Source: Dastarcus helophoroides
Lineage: Eukaryota; Arthropoda; Insecta; Coleoptera; Bothrideridae
Direction of reading: 5' to 3'
DNA: 64,000 nt
NCBI GenBank assembly: GCA_028583605.1
Contig: CM053333.1
Location: 9,733,638 to 9,797,637, forward strand
The notes beneath the pieces were generated by a model. It did no database searches. It was not told where the DNA came from and saw only the letters and a list, made by a program, of their open reading frames with translations. Below, piece after piece: positions 12,401-23,940 of this stretch. The position numbers were made by a program, and so were the translations under genes. The stretch's first letter is position 1; every line of letters begins with the position of its first letter.

Positions 12401-12477
12401 TTAAAATGAATTCAGACGTCAAGATTTCCAACAGTCGTTCTAAATTTCAAGTTTTTTTTCAACATTTCAGTTCAGTA

Positions 12478-13345
12478 TTTCGTAAGATTCGTAACAATTT
12501 AGTAATAAGAGGGATTTCCATTGACACAGCAAATGAAACACCTCAAAGAACGCCTAGAGGGCATGCTAGAAAAAGAGCTCAAACTTAAAAGGGAACTAAG
12601 CAGACTGCTGAAAATCGGGGAAAATAAGTTAATTCTGGAAACAAGACATTGGTCAGATAAGCTGAAAATTCTAGCAGAGAAAAAAAGTCTTGATTTCCAT
12701 TGACACAGCAAATGAAAAACAACTTAAAGAACGCCTAGAGGGCATGCTAGAAAAATAACTAAAACTTAAAATGGAACAAAGCAGAGTGCTTAAAATTGGG
12801 GAAAATAAGTTTGTTGTAGAAACAAGACATTGGTCAGATAAGCTGAAAATCTTAGAAGAGAAAAAATCCTTGGAAGGAAGGGATATATTTATTGAACCAG
12901 AGTTAATCAGAAAGAAAAGAGGAACTCAAAAGCAGATCCGAGATGTGGCGAGAGTGGAAAGGGCAAGAGGAAATATGGTCAAAGTGGGATATCAAAAAAT
13001 AATTATAAACGGGGACATAATGAAATGAGACCGGAACGGAGAAAAATGCAGACTTGTTTAACGACTCAAAAAACTAAAGATAGCTCAGCGGTCCAATCTA
13101 CAATAGAAACGATCCATCAAAGAACACGGCAAATGAATAACGGAAGGATGATAGCAAATGACTTTCCAGACACTCACAATACTCCACCAGAGAACAAAAT
13201 AAATATCACCCAAAAGGGGGAGAGGGGAAATGTTTTTGAAACACATGAAGAGACGGACCAAGGAATTGAGAATCAGGAGGACTCTCGAGCGCGAAGGGCT
13301 GATCACCCATCCCCCATAAATTTGTCGCACAAATGTCACTAACTT
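12478..13345 (+). pseudogene. LINE ORF1-like protein, RRM-type domain, broken
   Basis: Joining frames gives NNLVIRGISIDTANE, then LKERLEGMLEKELKLK, then VLKIGENKFVVETRHWSDKL, then GRDIFIEPELIRKK and VKVGYQKIIINGDIMK. This is the order of the RRM-like domain found in the first ORF of L1/RTE/Nimb-type LINEs, an RNA-binding chaperone of the retrotransposon particle. The coding sequence is broken by a frameshift near 12535, a 179 bp tandem duplication (12513-12691 and 12692-12870), a stop at about 12757 in the second copy and a stop at 13026. The following frame to 13342 is polar and probably the linker after the domain. The fragment lies directly upstream of endonuclease and RT remnants of a LINE on the same strand. 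Confidence 0.7.
12513..12870 (+). repeat. 179 bp tandem duplication inside the LINE ORF1
   Basis: Both copies start GATTTCCATTGACACAGCAA and end in the AGAGAAAAAA region. The second unit runs on into the rest of the domain. The second copy restores the reading frame that the first copy loses, apart from one stop codon. Confidence 0.85.
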
Positions 13346-13369
13346 ATCAACAACAAAAAATTCGATTCA

Positions 13370-13690
13370 AGACAGCCGACCAGAGTCGGGTTCTGGAATA
13401 TTCGAACAATGTATGAGGCATCTCGCCTCGCACAGATTAGCAAGGAAAGGGATCGCTACAAGATAGGCGAGAAGGCATCAAGCACTCGACAGGCAGGGAC
13501 AACGAAAAGTGGATAGACCCAAACAAACCTGGAAGAGGACCATCATTGGGGAGGCACGACAAATGGGGAAATCTTGGAAAGAGGTTAGGAACCTAGCCGC
13601 CAACAGACAGCAATGGAGACAATTTGTGGGAGCCCTATGTTCCTTTATGGAATAATGGGACCTTATATATATTACAAAAATAAATAAACA
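13370..13690 (+). pseudogene. LINE endonuclease start joined to RT C-terminus (internal deletion)
   Basis: VGFWNIRTMYEASRLAQISK (about 13384-13443) is the usual start of the apurinic-type endonuclease of RTE/jockey-like LINEs. After only about 40 bp comes RQGQRKVDRPKQTWKRTI (about 13488-13541) and KSWKEVRNLAANRQQWRQFV (about 13570-13629), the usual C-terminal tail of the same polyproteins, ending at the stop in about 13650. Nearly all of the endonuclease and the whole reverse transcriptase are missing, so this copy is an internally deleted LINE that relied on full-length copies. It is followed by the AT-rich 3' end. Confidence 0.8.
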
Positions 13691-13799
13691 CAATTTTTTA
13701 ATGAATATTTTACTTTTTTGAATTTCTCATTTTAAGTTTACAATGTTTCAAGATCGAAGTTGAAATTAAGAAATTTAAATCGATTTTCATTGCCTGTAA

Positions 13800-14545
13800 T
13801 ACGTCTTCTATTTCTTTTTCATTTGGTTCTAATACTTCTTCTACAATCGCCTCTTCTTGGTGCTCTCCAAATCCTTCTCTTTCTCCGTATTTAACAATTC
13901 CTCGAAGTACTCTCTCTATCGAAGTACTCTCTCCATCCAGGATATCATCTTCCCTTCTGAGTAGAAATCCCTCTTTGTTTTTGAAAAATACTGCTTTGGT
14001 TTGGTGTTTTTTCTTTATGTCCTTAACATCTTTATAAAAATTTTGTATTTATTTTTTGTTGTATTTTCTCTCAATTTCTTTTACGTCTAAATATTTTCGT
14101 TTTTGTGCTTTGCACGTTTGTTTTGCTTTTCTTTTGTTCGTTATACTTCTTTATACTCTCTTCTGCATACTTCTGCAGTATGTTCTGTCTTAACTTGCTT
14201 GTTGGTGCTCTCCAAATCCTTTGTCTTTTTCCAGTATTCAACAATTCCTCGAAGTACTCTCTCCATCTTCCAAGGATATCATCTTCCATTCCGAGTAGAA
14301 CTCCCTCTTTGTTTTTGAAAAATACTGCGTTGTTGTATTTTCTTTTACTTCTTCTTCTAAAAATTTTCGTTTTTGTACTCCCCACGTTTGTCTTGCTTTT
14401 TTTCTTTGTTCGTTATATTTCTGTATACTCTCTTCTATATACGTCTGCAGCATGTTCTGTCTCAACTTGTTTTTTCCTTTAATTCGGCTTTACACTCTTT
14501 GGCCATCCAAGATCTCTTCTTAAATACTTTTTTTCTTGATTAGTT
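13800..14545 (-). pseudogene. LINE endonuclease-RT linker, two tandem copies, minus strand
   Basis: Read on the minus strand from about 14520: RSWMAKECKAELKEK, then KLRQNMLQTYIEESIQKYNE, then ARQTWGVQKRKFLEEEVKEN, then FFKNKEGVLLGMEDDILGRW and REYFEELLN. This is the linker that precedes the RT domain in RTE/jockey-like LINEs. A second copy of the same region follows at a 345 bp offset (the word GGTGCTCTCC occurs at 13859 and 14204). Both copies carry frameshifts. From 13691 to 13799 there is only AT-rich filler. Confidence 0.7.
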
Positions 14546-14579
14546 TGCTCTGGTGCTTAGGCGTACTGATAGATATTTC

Positions 14580-14945
14580 TTTTCTTCTCTTCTCTTCTCT
14601 TCTCTTCTCTTCTCTTCTCTTCTCTTCTCTTCGCTTCTCTTCTCTTGTCTTCTCTTCTCTTCTCTTCTCTCCTCTTCTCTTCTCTTCTTTTCTCTTCTGC
14701 TTATCTTCCCTTCTCTTATATTCTCTCTTTTTCTCTTCCTTCCCTTTCCTTCTCTTTTCTTGCCATCTCGTCTCTTCCCATTTCATCTCTTCTGTTCCCA
14801 TCTCTTCTCTTCTCTTTCCATCTCATCTCTTTTATTTCCATCTCTTCGGTTCCCATCTCATCTTTTCTCTTTCAATCTTATCTCTTCTCTTCCCATTTCA
14901 TCTCTTTTCTTTCCATCTCTTCTCTTGTCATTTCATCTCTTCTTA
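14580..14945 (+). repeat. (TCTCT)n microsatellite grading into pyrimidine minisatellite
   Basis: Pure TTCTC units run from about 14580 to 14640 and then drift into CTTCCCATCTCATCTC-type units. All reading frames are open simply because stop codons cannot form. Confidence 0.9.
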
Positions 14946-15354
14946 TTGGAAATGGGGTATGGATGAACTATTTATTTCAATGAAACACCACACTTTAATT
15001 ATCGAGACTTTATTTATTCAAAAGGTCTCGGAAGGTGTGTGTTGTCGCGACGAAATTATAATCTCAACTTCATAGTCGAAAAGGAATCTTTTCGTAATAT
15101 TTCCAAATACATCTGGTCTATTTCCTGATACACTGCTAATATACATGTCAGCGTTAATCCCTTAAAACCTATATTCAGAAAAGGGACTAACCAGCGTTAG
15201 TATTAATCATCCACCTAAGAGTGTTCCAAATAAGTTGAAGTACCCGTATCAGATTTTAGTTCGTAAAAGATACATCAAACCCTATAAAGCATTCGAGGGT
15301 GTGTAATATTTTACTTTAAAATAAGCACCGATAGATTTTTGCTCTTACGTTTTG
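14946..15354. other. complex sequence between the two pyrimidine blocks
   Basis: About 400 bp of ordinary sequence, with no recognisable protein and no clear terminal repeats. It is either what remains of the pre-expansion locus or an insert that split one minisatellite. Confidence 0.5.
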
Positions 15355-17725
15355 AACGTGATTTCCAACACTTCTCTTACAATCTCACCTCTTCAGTTCC
15401 CATCTCTTTTCTTCTCTTCCCATCTCATCTCTTCTCTTTTCTTTCCCTCTCTTCACTTCCCATCTCTTCTCTTTTAATCTCATCTTTTCTCTTCCCATCT
15501 CATCTTTTCTATTTCCATCTCATTTCTTCTCTTCTCATTTCATCTCTTTTCTTCCCATCTCTTCTCTTTCCATCTCTTCTCTGGTCATTTTATCTCTTCT
15601 CTTCTCTCCCCATCTCACCTTTTCTCTTTTTTTTCCATCTCTTCGCTTCTCATCTCTTTTCTTCCAATCTCATCTTTTCTTTTCCCATCTCATCTTTTCT
15701 ATTTCCATCTCATATCTTCTCTTCCCATTTAATCTTTTTTCTTTCCATCTCTTCTCTTTCCATCTCTTTTCTTGTCATTTCATCTATTCTCTTCCAATCT
15801 CGTCTCTTCTGTTCCCATCTCTTCTCTTCTCTCCCCATCTCATCTGTTTTCTTTTCTTTCCATCTCTTCGCTTCCCATGTCTTCTCTTCCAACCTCATCT
15901 TTTCTCTTCCCATCTCATCTTTTCTCTTCCAATTTCATCCTTTTTCTTTCCATTTCATCTCTTTTCTTCCCATCTCTTCTCTTGTCATTTCATATTTTCT
16001 CTTGTCATTTCATCTTTTCTCTTACAATCTCACCTCTTCTGTTCCCATATCTTTTCTTCTCTCCCCATCTCATCTCTTCTTTTTTCTTTCCATCTCTTCG
16101 CTTCTCATCTCTTCTCTGCCAATTTCATCTTTTCTCTTCCCATCTCATCTTTTCTATTTCCATCTCATCTCTTCTCTTCCGATTTCATCTCTATTCTTCC
16201 CATCTCTTCTCTTTCCATCTCTTCTCTTGTCATTTCATCGCTTCTCTTCTCTCCCCATCTCATCTCTTCTCTTTTCTTTCCATCTCTTCGCTTCTCATCT
16301 CTTCTCTTTCAATCTCATCTTTTCTTTTCCCATATCATGTTTTCTATTTCCATCTCATCTCTTCTCTTCCCATTTCATTTCTTTTCTTTCCATTTCATCT
16401 CTTTTCTTCCCATCTCTTCTCTTGTCATTTCATATTTTCTCTTGTCATTTCATCTTTTCTCTTACAATCTCACCTCTTCTGTTCCCATATCTTTTCTTCT
16501 CTCCCCATCTCATCTCTTCTTTTTTCTTTCCATCTCTTCGCTTCTCATCTCTTCTCTGCCAATTTCATCTTTTCTCTTCCCATCTCATCTTTTCTATTTC
16601 CATCTCATCTCTTCTCTTCCGATTTCATCTCTATTCTTCCCATCTCTTTTCTTTCCATCTTTTCTCTTGTCATTTCATCGCTTCTCTTCTCTCCCCATCT
16701 CATCTCTTCTCTTTTCTTTCCATCTCTTTGCTTCTCATCTCTTCTCTTCCAATCTCGTCTCTTCTGTTCCCATCTCTTCTCTTCTCTCCCCATCTCATCT
16801 CTTTTCTTTTCTTTCCATCTCTTCGCTTCCCATCTCTTCTTTTCCAACTTCATCTTTTCTCTTCCCATCTCATCTTTTTTCTTCCAATTTCATCCCTTTT
16901 CTTTCCATTTCATCTCTTTTCTTCCCATCTCTTCTCTTTTCATTTCATATTTTCTCTTGTCATTTCATCTTCTCTCTTACAATCTCACCTCTTCTGTTTC
17001 CATATCTTTTCTTCTCTCCCCATCTCATCTCTTCTCTTTTCTTTCCATCTCTTCGTTTCTCATCTCTTCTCTGCCAATTTCATCTTTTCTTTTCCCATCT
17101 CATCTTTTCTATTTCCATCTTATCACTTCGCTTCCGATTTCATCCCTATTCTTCCCATCTCTTCTCTTTCCATCTCTTCTCTTGTCATTTCATCTCTTCT
17201 CTTCTCTCCCCATCTCATCTCTTCTCTTTTCTTTCCATCTCTTCGCTTCTCATCTCTTCTCTTCCAATCTCATCTTTTCTTTTCCCCTATCATGTTTTCT
17301 ATTTCCATCTCATCTCTTCTCTTCCCATTTCATTTCTTTTTTTTCCATCTCTTCTCTTTCCGTCTCTTCTCTTGTCATTTCATCTATTCTCTTCCAATCT
17401 CGTCTCTTCTGTTCCCATCTCTTCTCTTCTCTCCCCATCTCATCTTTTCTCTTTTCTTTCCATCTCTTCGCTTTCCATCTCTTCTCTTCTCTCCCCATCT
17501 CATCTTTTCTCTTTTCTTTCCATCTCTTCGCTTCCCATTTCTTTTCTTCCAATCTTATCTTTTCTCTTCCCATCTCATCTTTTCTCTTCCAATTTCATCC
17601 CTTCTCTTTCCATTTCATCTCTTTTCTTCCCATCTTTTCTCTTTCCATCTCTTCTTTTCCCATTTCATCTCTTCTCTTCCAATCTCATCTCTTCTCTTCC
17701 AATCTCATCTCTTTTCTGTAATTAA
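15355..17725 (+). repeat. 2.4 kb pyrimidine minisatellite with higher-order units
   Basis: The basic words are CTCTTCCCATCTCATCTTTT and CTCTTTCCATCTCTTCT. Larger blocks are repeated: ACAATCTCACCTCTTC occurs at about 15378, 16024, 16464 and 16979, and about 300 bp following the second and third occurrences is nearly identical, so units of about 440-515 bp were duplicated. Three overlapping frames of 801, 649 and 462 codons are open on the plus strand, but all have the same low-complexity composition (S, F, H, L, I, P), as expected from a stop-poor repeat rather than a protein. Confidence 0.9.
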
Positions 17726-17764
17726 GAGTAGAAAGTACATCTGAGGTTAGCAAAAAGTAATAAG

Positions 17765-18255
17765 TGCGCGGGTGGGCTAAACAGATTAATAAAGTCAAAA
17801 GAAATTTCTCACAAGACTAAAATCAGCTTGTATAAAACCATACTGAGTCCCACGATGCTGCATGGTTGTGAATCATGGACTATGAACAAAAAAAATTGAA
17901 GAAAACTGTTGATCTGGGAAAGGAATACATTACGTAGAATTTTTGGAGGGAAGAAGGTAGGGGACATCTGGGAAAGACGTTCAAAATATGAGATGTTTGG
18001 AGAACCGTCCATAGCTCAGTACATGAGGGCGCCGCGATTACAATGGTTGGGGCATCTGGAAAGAATGGAGCAAGGCAGATTGGCTAAGAACTGCGGTTGG
18101 ACGATTACAGAAGGTAAATGAAGGAAAGGTAGACCAAGAAAACGGTGGCGTGACGCAGTACAGGGGGACCTAAAAGAAAAGAGTATTAGAAATTGGAGGA
18201 TAGCAGCTGGAGACAGAGAGTATTGGAAGAACATTATCAAAATATTGGCCAAGCG
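17765..18255 (+). pseudogene. LINE reverse transcriptase C-terminal end
   Basis: Conceptual translation across frames gives ISLYKTILSPTMLHGCESWT (about 17822-17880), LRRIFGGKKVGDIWERRS, then LQWLGHLERMEQGRL (about 18039-18083) and RKGRPRKRWRDAV with NWRIAAGDREYWKNII (to about 18240). This is the thumb and C-terminal tail of RTE/jockey-like LINEs. It is broken by an A-run frameshift near 17890 and a stop at 18119. It may belong to the same family as the pieces at 12.5-14.5 kb. Confidence 0.8.
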
Positions 18256-19621
18256 ATATTTCAGAAAACACTTTTTCTGTAGCAGGGTTTACAATCGAAA
18301 TTTAAAAACTCAAAATTTTAGTTTTGTAACAATCAAAATCCCCAGAAAAATCAAAAATTTTGAAACAAATTTCAAAAATGAGAATTTCGAGAACAGTCCC
18401 AGTTTTGATTTGAATGTCCTAATTTCGGAAAAAAAGAAAGGTGAAAATCTTTAGAAAAAACCAAACTTCTAGTACAAGATCGAAATTTGCTGGCAAAAAA
18501 ATTTCAAATATAAACTTGTACCCAACAATTATTCGAGGTTTGGGTTTAAAAATGTAAATATTTGAAACAAATTGAAGACGTTTATACCCGGAAATTTCAG
18601 AAAAAATACTAAACTTCCAAAATGAAGTTGGAGCTGAGGGAAAAATAAATGATAGCGTTACATATTCCCATACAATGGTATTGCTGGTAGGCGAATTTTA
18701 CTGTACATTATTTGAAACAAGATGGTTTTTAATGGAGATTTGATTCTAAACAGTTAAAAGAAATGAAATTAAGCCGATGAAATGCATATCACGGGAAATT
18801 TTTGCTTTACATACGCACATGTGTTCATTATTATGGGATTCAACCCATGGCCGGCATGAATGTCAGTCAGAATTTCACTGGGTTATTAATTTGTAAGGTG
18901 AACCTTCTCGAAGTATATTCTTTAGGTGCGTGCATGTATTTCAAACTGTTATAGACGTACCATAAATTTTATGCTTGCGTTCAATAAATTTCGATACATT
19001 TTTAAAACAACATTATTGATTTAATGAACGACTAAAAGAAAAACGAAACGGTGCTCGAAATCTTTTTTGCGCGAACGTTTATTGTTGCAATGATTTGTAA
19101 CGTCCGGAATAATAACAATTATGCACATTGTAGGAAAATTGACTAGATTTTTCAATGGGAAAGTTTTCAGATTGAAATATAACTGCACAAATGTTCCTCT
19201 TGTGATATGGGGTTCAAACGGGCAATTTGTTCAATTTGGGAATTTTCCGAGACCGTCAGAGGTGGTACATTTGCGTCGCAAGCTTTTATTTCGATACATT
19301 ATCTAGTAGCTGCCCCTGCGCAAGATCCAGTAACGTTATATTTGAACATAAAAAACATTTGATTTTAATAGAATAATAGATTCAAAGATTCGCGCTTCTT
19401 ATGCTGGTACCTGCTAAAATTGTAGGTAGCGCACAATATTATATCAGCGATAAATATTGCGAATTGGTTTGTTTTTTATATGTTTAGTGTTGTAAAGTAA
19501 AATTGTTAGCATAGTTGAGTTATTAGAAGTGAAAGGTCAAGTTTTACTGGAATAAAGATAATTTAAAACGTACCCCTAAAAATACTCTACATTCTAGTAA
19601 AAGTTTCATAAAAAACGACTT
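18256..19621. other. A-rich satellite, then complex sequence, no gene
   Basis: 18256-18660 is the A-rich satellite form (TCGAAATTT, GAGAATTTCGAG). From 18661 the sequence is complex but shows no recognisable product; a 61-codon frame at 19121-19306 is not supported by anything else. Confidence 0.5.
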
Positions 19622-19715
19622 AGGATTGGACCGTGTCAAAGAACTACTAAAAGTGTTCAGAACACTTTGAGTAGTTCTTTGACACGGTCCAATTCCGGAA
19701 GAAGTATATCCTGTA
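19622..19715. mobile_element. family B foldback remnant, ribozyme core lost
   Basis: GGATTGGACCGTGTCAAAGA and its reverse complement face each other with almost no loop (about 19623-19697), followed by GGAAGAAGTATATCCTGTA. The same outer arm sequences flank the complete family B insert at 52259-52775. Here both arms end just before the hammerhead-like core, so this copy is an internally deleted palindrome. Confidence 0.8.
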
Positions 19716-20871
19716 CTTTTAGGGGTTGAATTTCAAAAAACACTTTCTTAGCGGATGCCTACGTCATATAAAGATCCTAAATGCCAAATTTCAAGTTTGT
19801 AACTTTCATACTTTTGTCGACTCTTGTATCACCTTTGCTTTCGCTGAAATTGGCTGAAATGCGGTAATACGGATTCGACCATTCGGTTGGTATTCGACAA
19901 GTTATTCATTAATGTTTGCTTCTTATTCATTGCATGAGATGGCTCTTGCTGTAACGTGGTTTCAATACCTTTAGGGGTTGAATTTTAAAAAACTCTTTCT
20001 TAGCGGATGCCTACGTCATTTAGAGAACCTAAGTGCCAAATTTCAAGTTTGTAACTTTGATACTTTTATCAATACTTGTATCACTTTGCTCTCGCTGAAA
20101 TTGACTGAAATGCGATAATACGAATTCGACCATTCGGTAGGTATTCGGCAAGTTACTCATTAATGTTCGCTTCTTATTCCTTGCATGAGATGGCTCTTGC
20201 TGTAACGTGATTTCCACATAAATCTCTTTAATACTTTTAGGGGTTGATCTTCAAAAAACTCTTTCTTAGCGGATGCCTACGTCATATAAAGAACCTAAAT
20301 GCCAAATTTCAAGTTTGTAACTTTGATACTTTTATCGATTCTTGTATCACCTTTGCTTTCGCTGAAATTGGCTGAAATGCGGTAATACGAATTCGATGAT
20401 TCGGTTGGTATTCGGCAAGTTATTCATCAATGTTCGCTTCTTATTCCTTGCATGAGATGGCTCTTGCTGTAACGTAGTTTCCACATAAACCTCTTCAATA
20501 CCTTTAGGGGCTGAATTATAAAAAACTCTTTCTAAGCGGATGCCTACGTCATATAAAGAACCTAAGTGCCAAATTTCTAGTTTGTAACTTTGATATTTTT
20601 ATCGACTCTTGTATCACCTTTGCTTTCGCTGAAATTGGCAGAAATGCGGTAATACGGATTCGACGATTCGGTTGGTATTCGGCAAGTTATTCCTTGATGT
20701 TCGCTTCTTATTCCTTGCATGAGATGGCTCTTGCTGTAACGTGGTTTCCATATAAACCTCTTTAATACTTTTAGGGGTTGAATTTCAAAAAAAACTCTTT
20801 CTCAGCGGATGCCTACGTCATATAAAGAACCTAAATGCCAAATTTCTAGTTTGTACCTTTGATATTTTTAT
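19716..20871 (+). repeat. 266 bp tandem array, about 4.4 units
   Basis: Units start at TTTTAGGGGTTGAA near 19717, 19970, 20236, 20502 and 20768 (spacing about 253, 266, 266 and 266). Landmarks in each are TCTTAGCGGATGCCTACGTC near the start and GCATGAGATGGCTCTTGCTG near the end. The last unit stops after about 100 bp at 20871. The array directly abuts the right end of the family B remnant. A 62-codon minus-strand frame inside it is not repeated with conservation and is not considered a gene. Confidence 0.92.
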
Positions 20872-21290
20872 CGAGTAGATTCCTTTTACAACTTAGCGAA
20901 ACAACTGCTCAAAATTAAATTTATTGAATTGACAGATCTTTGTTTTTTTATGTGTTTTTATACGCTTTCTTATGTTTTAATTTGTCTCTGGTTTCAATTT
21001 AGAACCAGACATGTTTATTATTGTAAGATAGCGATAAAATTGGATAAACGTAATAAATCTAACTTAATGAGCTTTAAATAGTTTATGCAGATTAAAGAAT
21101 GTTGTTTTGTTCAAATTCGTTCATACGATCATGTGCATCTGCCTGGCAGCGAGTCTTCAATTATATATTGGGTAACAAAGTTGCACCCTATCACATTAGA
21201 TGGCGCTCTCAGACTTTTATAAAAAAATCCTACGTACAAAATTACGGTAAGGCTGTGTCTTATCCTTAATTGACGCTGTCGTCGCTATCA
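20872..21290. other. complex sequence, no gene seen
   Basis: AT-rich single-copy-looking DNA. A TAGATGGCGCT word at about 21198 is of the type often seen near insect repeats. Confidence 0.4.
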
Positions 21291-21399
21291 AATCATTTAT
21301 TTGCATAGAACATGGAAATGTTTTCACTTTTTTGGATATGATATTAGTTTGGTTATATTAAGATATAATATTAGTTTGCAAATATATAGAAAAGTTTTC

Positions 21400-21545
21400 T
21401 GGGGTAGAATATATCCTACTAACAATCCTGCCTTGCAAAGTATGTCTATACTAATTTTCGTCAAAATCGCTTCAGTAATTAAACCGTGAAAAGCGGACAA
21501 ACAGACAGACAAACACGCTTTCGCGTTTATGTATTAGTTAGGATA
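21400..21545 (+). repeat. 3' end of a widespread insect interspersed repeat
   Basis: The order CGTCAAAATCGCTTCAG, AAACAGACAGACAAACACGC and GCGTTTATGTATTAG is a well-known layout at the 3' end of many insect interspersed repeats. Only the end is recognisable here and no coding part is attached, so I cannot assign a class. Confidence 0.55.
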
Positions 21546-21600
21546 CAGATTGCGGATTTAAAGTCGAAATTACAAGAAATTTTTTCGAATAACATACTTT

Positions 21601-22025
21601 ATTAACAGAAGAGGTAATGGTACTGGTTTGCATATTTTTAATTATAACTTAAAATCTACGCTGTCTAAAATTAAAAATAAAATAATTTTCGAATGTACGG
21701 ACAAAGCGCTTGCATATGATACCTCACTTGACCCCCTTGAAATTTTGACCTCCTTTTTTAACTAAAGAACTGAACCTTTTTAAATTTTGATTTCTTAGGT
21801 ACTAATTTTCATTTTTCTGTAAAAGTTATATGACTTTATATTAGAATGATTTTTTTTTTCCAATTTTTTGGATAATATATTTTAGATATAGAAGGCGGAA
21901 ATGGTACCATTTTGCATATTTTTAATCATAACTCAAAAATTACGCGGTCTAAAATGCAAAATAAAACGGTTTTGGAATATGCAAATAAAGCACTTTGATA
22001 TGATACTTGACCACAAGGACCTCTT
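21601..22025 (+). repeat. direct repeat, two copies of about 135 bp
   Basis: 21601-21735 and 21885-22022 share the order GGTAATGGTAC, GCATATTTTTAAT, AAAGCRCTT and ATATGATAC, separated by about 285 bp. There is no coding potential. Confidence 0.75.
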
Positions 22026-23940
22026 TCCATTTTGACCCTTTATTCCGCAACCCATAAGCCATCTGTTTCCCTTCTTTAAATTTTGTCCCTCACTCGTCAT
22101 AGTTTTACATTTTAATTCTTCATTTCGGCAAACTAGACAGTGAAAATCATCTTCAAGATTTCAAGTAACAAATTCTGATTTTGGCAAATAAGTTGAGGCA
22201 CGACTTCTCGCTTAGCAGTTACAAGCTTCTAATTAATTATTTAGCTTTCCATTTGACAGGGTTATTTATGTAACGCACAGCTTATATTTTAAGCCCACAT
22301 CTTATTTAATTATTTGTCTGAATGACGCCAATATTAAATTTCTAAAACGACTCGCGTAGAAATAAAAGAATGGTTTTGATAGTGGCAAGCGGAAACATTT
22401 AATTGAACTTTTAAAGAAACTGCGTCTGTAAGAAAATAATTTTTTCAAGCGACAGCTATTTATAATAATTGACACGTTATTACCCGGTTTTACGACTGCG
22501 ATGCCAAATAGGAAGAGACTAGAGGAACTGATGAAGAGGATTGAAATTTTGGTCGTTACGAGGTCTACTTGAAAAGTAATTAAATTCTGACGGACATCAT
22601 TACATCGGTAGTCTCAGTCTCAGGCACCTCGTCCTTTCGGTTTTTAAATGATAATGTAATGTGATGATGGGTGGGAGAAAACCAGTTTCGATTCTCGCGA
22701 ATGTCCTGTTTAATCTTGAAGTCCACTTTTTGGTGGCTTTTGAAGTAAGCTAAGAATTCTCTTGCTTGATTTTTATCAAGAACAATTAATAATAATCAAA
22801 CAGAATGATAGTGTTTTGTAATAATCAGAGGTAAAAGGGAATCGGTTGCCTACGGAATCAATTTGATAAAACGTCGTGGGTTGTCTTCCTGGAATTTAGT
22901 TAATGAATTGTTCTCGTATTTTATTAATAGAGATAATAAGTGTGATATATTAAGGTTTGCAGCTCTTTCGGAAGCTTCTTGGCTTTCATCTATCTCTTAA
23001 GTTACTTGCATATATCAACATTGGCAATGATGCATGCGTATAAGATTGTAATAAATATGATACAGATATTATTACACCACATACCTACTGCTTCCATTAC
23101 AGCATGTCTCCAAGATGTTACATTATTCTGGGATCTAAATTTATTATTGATTGGTCGAATAAAACATTACCTTGTTCCACATTATTAATTTCTACTTATA
23201 AACGTATTGAATGGACATTTATACTCGTAGGTACATTTTAATTCAGTTAATTGGCTCGTCCTCTGAAGCTTACAGGAAAAACGAATTAGCTCAAAAAGTA
23301 TCCAGGGCATGTAAATACGAGGAAAGTTATAAAACTTGTAAACAAGCCTGTTTTGGGGGAAAGGGGAGGTAATTAGGTCCAATACCACATGGCCTGAGCC
23401 CAGGGGCTTCATGCTACTTCATCAGAAATATATCTATTGAGGGACGTCTTTGGTTTTGGTGACGAAAATTATTGAAGAGGTTTTATTTTTTAGTCGTCCA
23501 ATTTCATATTCGACTTGGTATTTTAGTAGTAGTAGTAGCGAATTCGTACAACTACACTTGCCAATTTAAACCAAGTATAAATCAAAGCAAAAGGATTCGT
23601 AACACGTCAATTTAATTATAGGGGCATTGTTTGGCAGTGAAGTCTTTAAATATGATATTCCTAAAAAATACTGAAATATTTCTGAAAATTTGGAAAAATT
23701 TCTTAAAACTCAAGATATTGTAGGGCGATAAAATTTAAATTTGGCGGTCAACCTCAATGACAGATGTCAACCTGACTGTCACTGGCAGCTCCCGCGCTTT
23801 TTTAGACACAGACAAGTCGATGCAAGTTGTACGGTTGGTGTTACAAAATGTGTGTTCGAGCGAATAAATTTGGTTATTAGAAAACTCAATAATATTTTCA
23901 CAGGCCAAGTAGCTTCCCTTACAATAGTTTTGAAATAATT
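22026..23940. other. complex sequence, no gene seen
   Basis: The composition is ordinary and there is no product I recognise. A short interrupted inverted repeat lies at about 22588-22665 (CATCATTACATC against GATAATGTAATGTGATGATG). Around 23745-23800 TGACAGATGTCA and a GC-richer stretch resemble sequence seen near insect promoters, but no gene could be attached. Confidence 0.4.

Noticed and set aside
15339..17744. 801-codon plus-strand frame (and 649- and 462-codon frames in the other two)
   Set aside because: All lie in a pyrimidine minisatellite with few possible stops; all three frames are open at once and have the same low-complexity composition.
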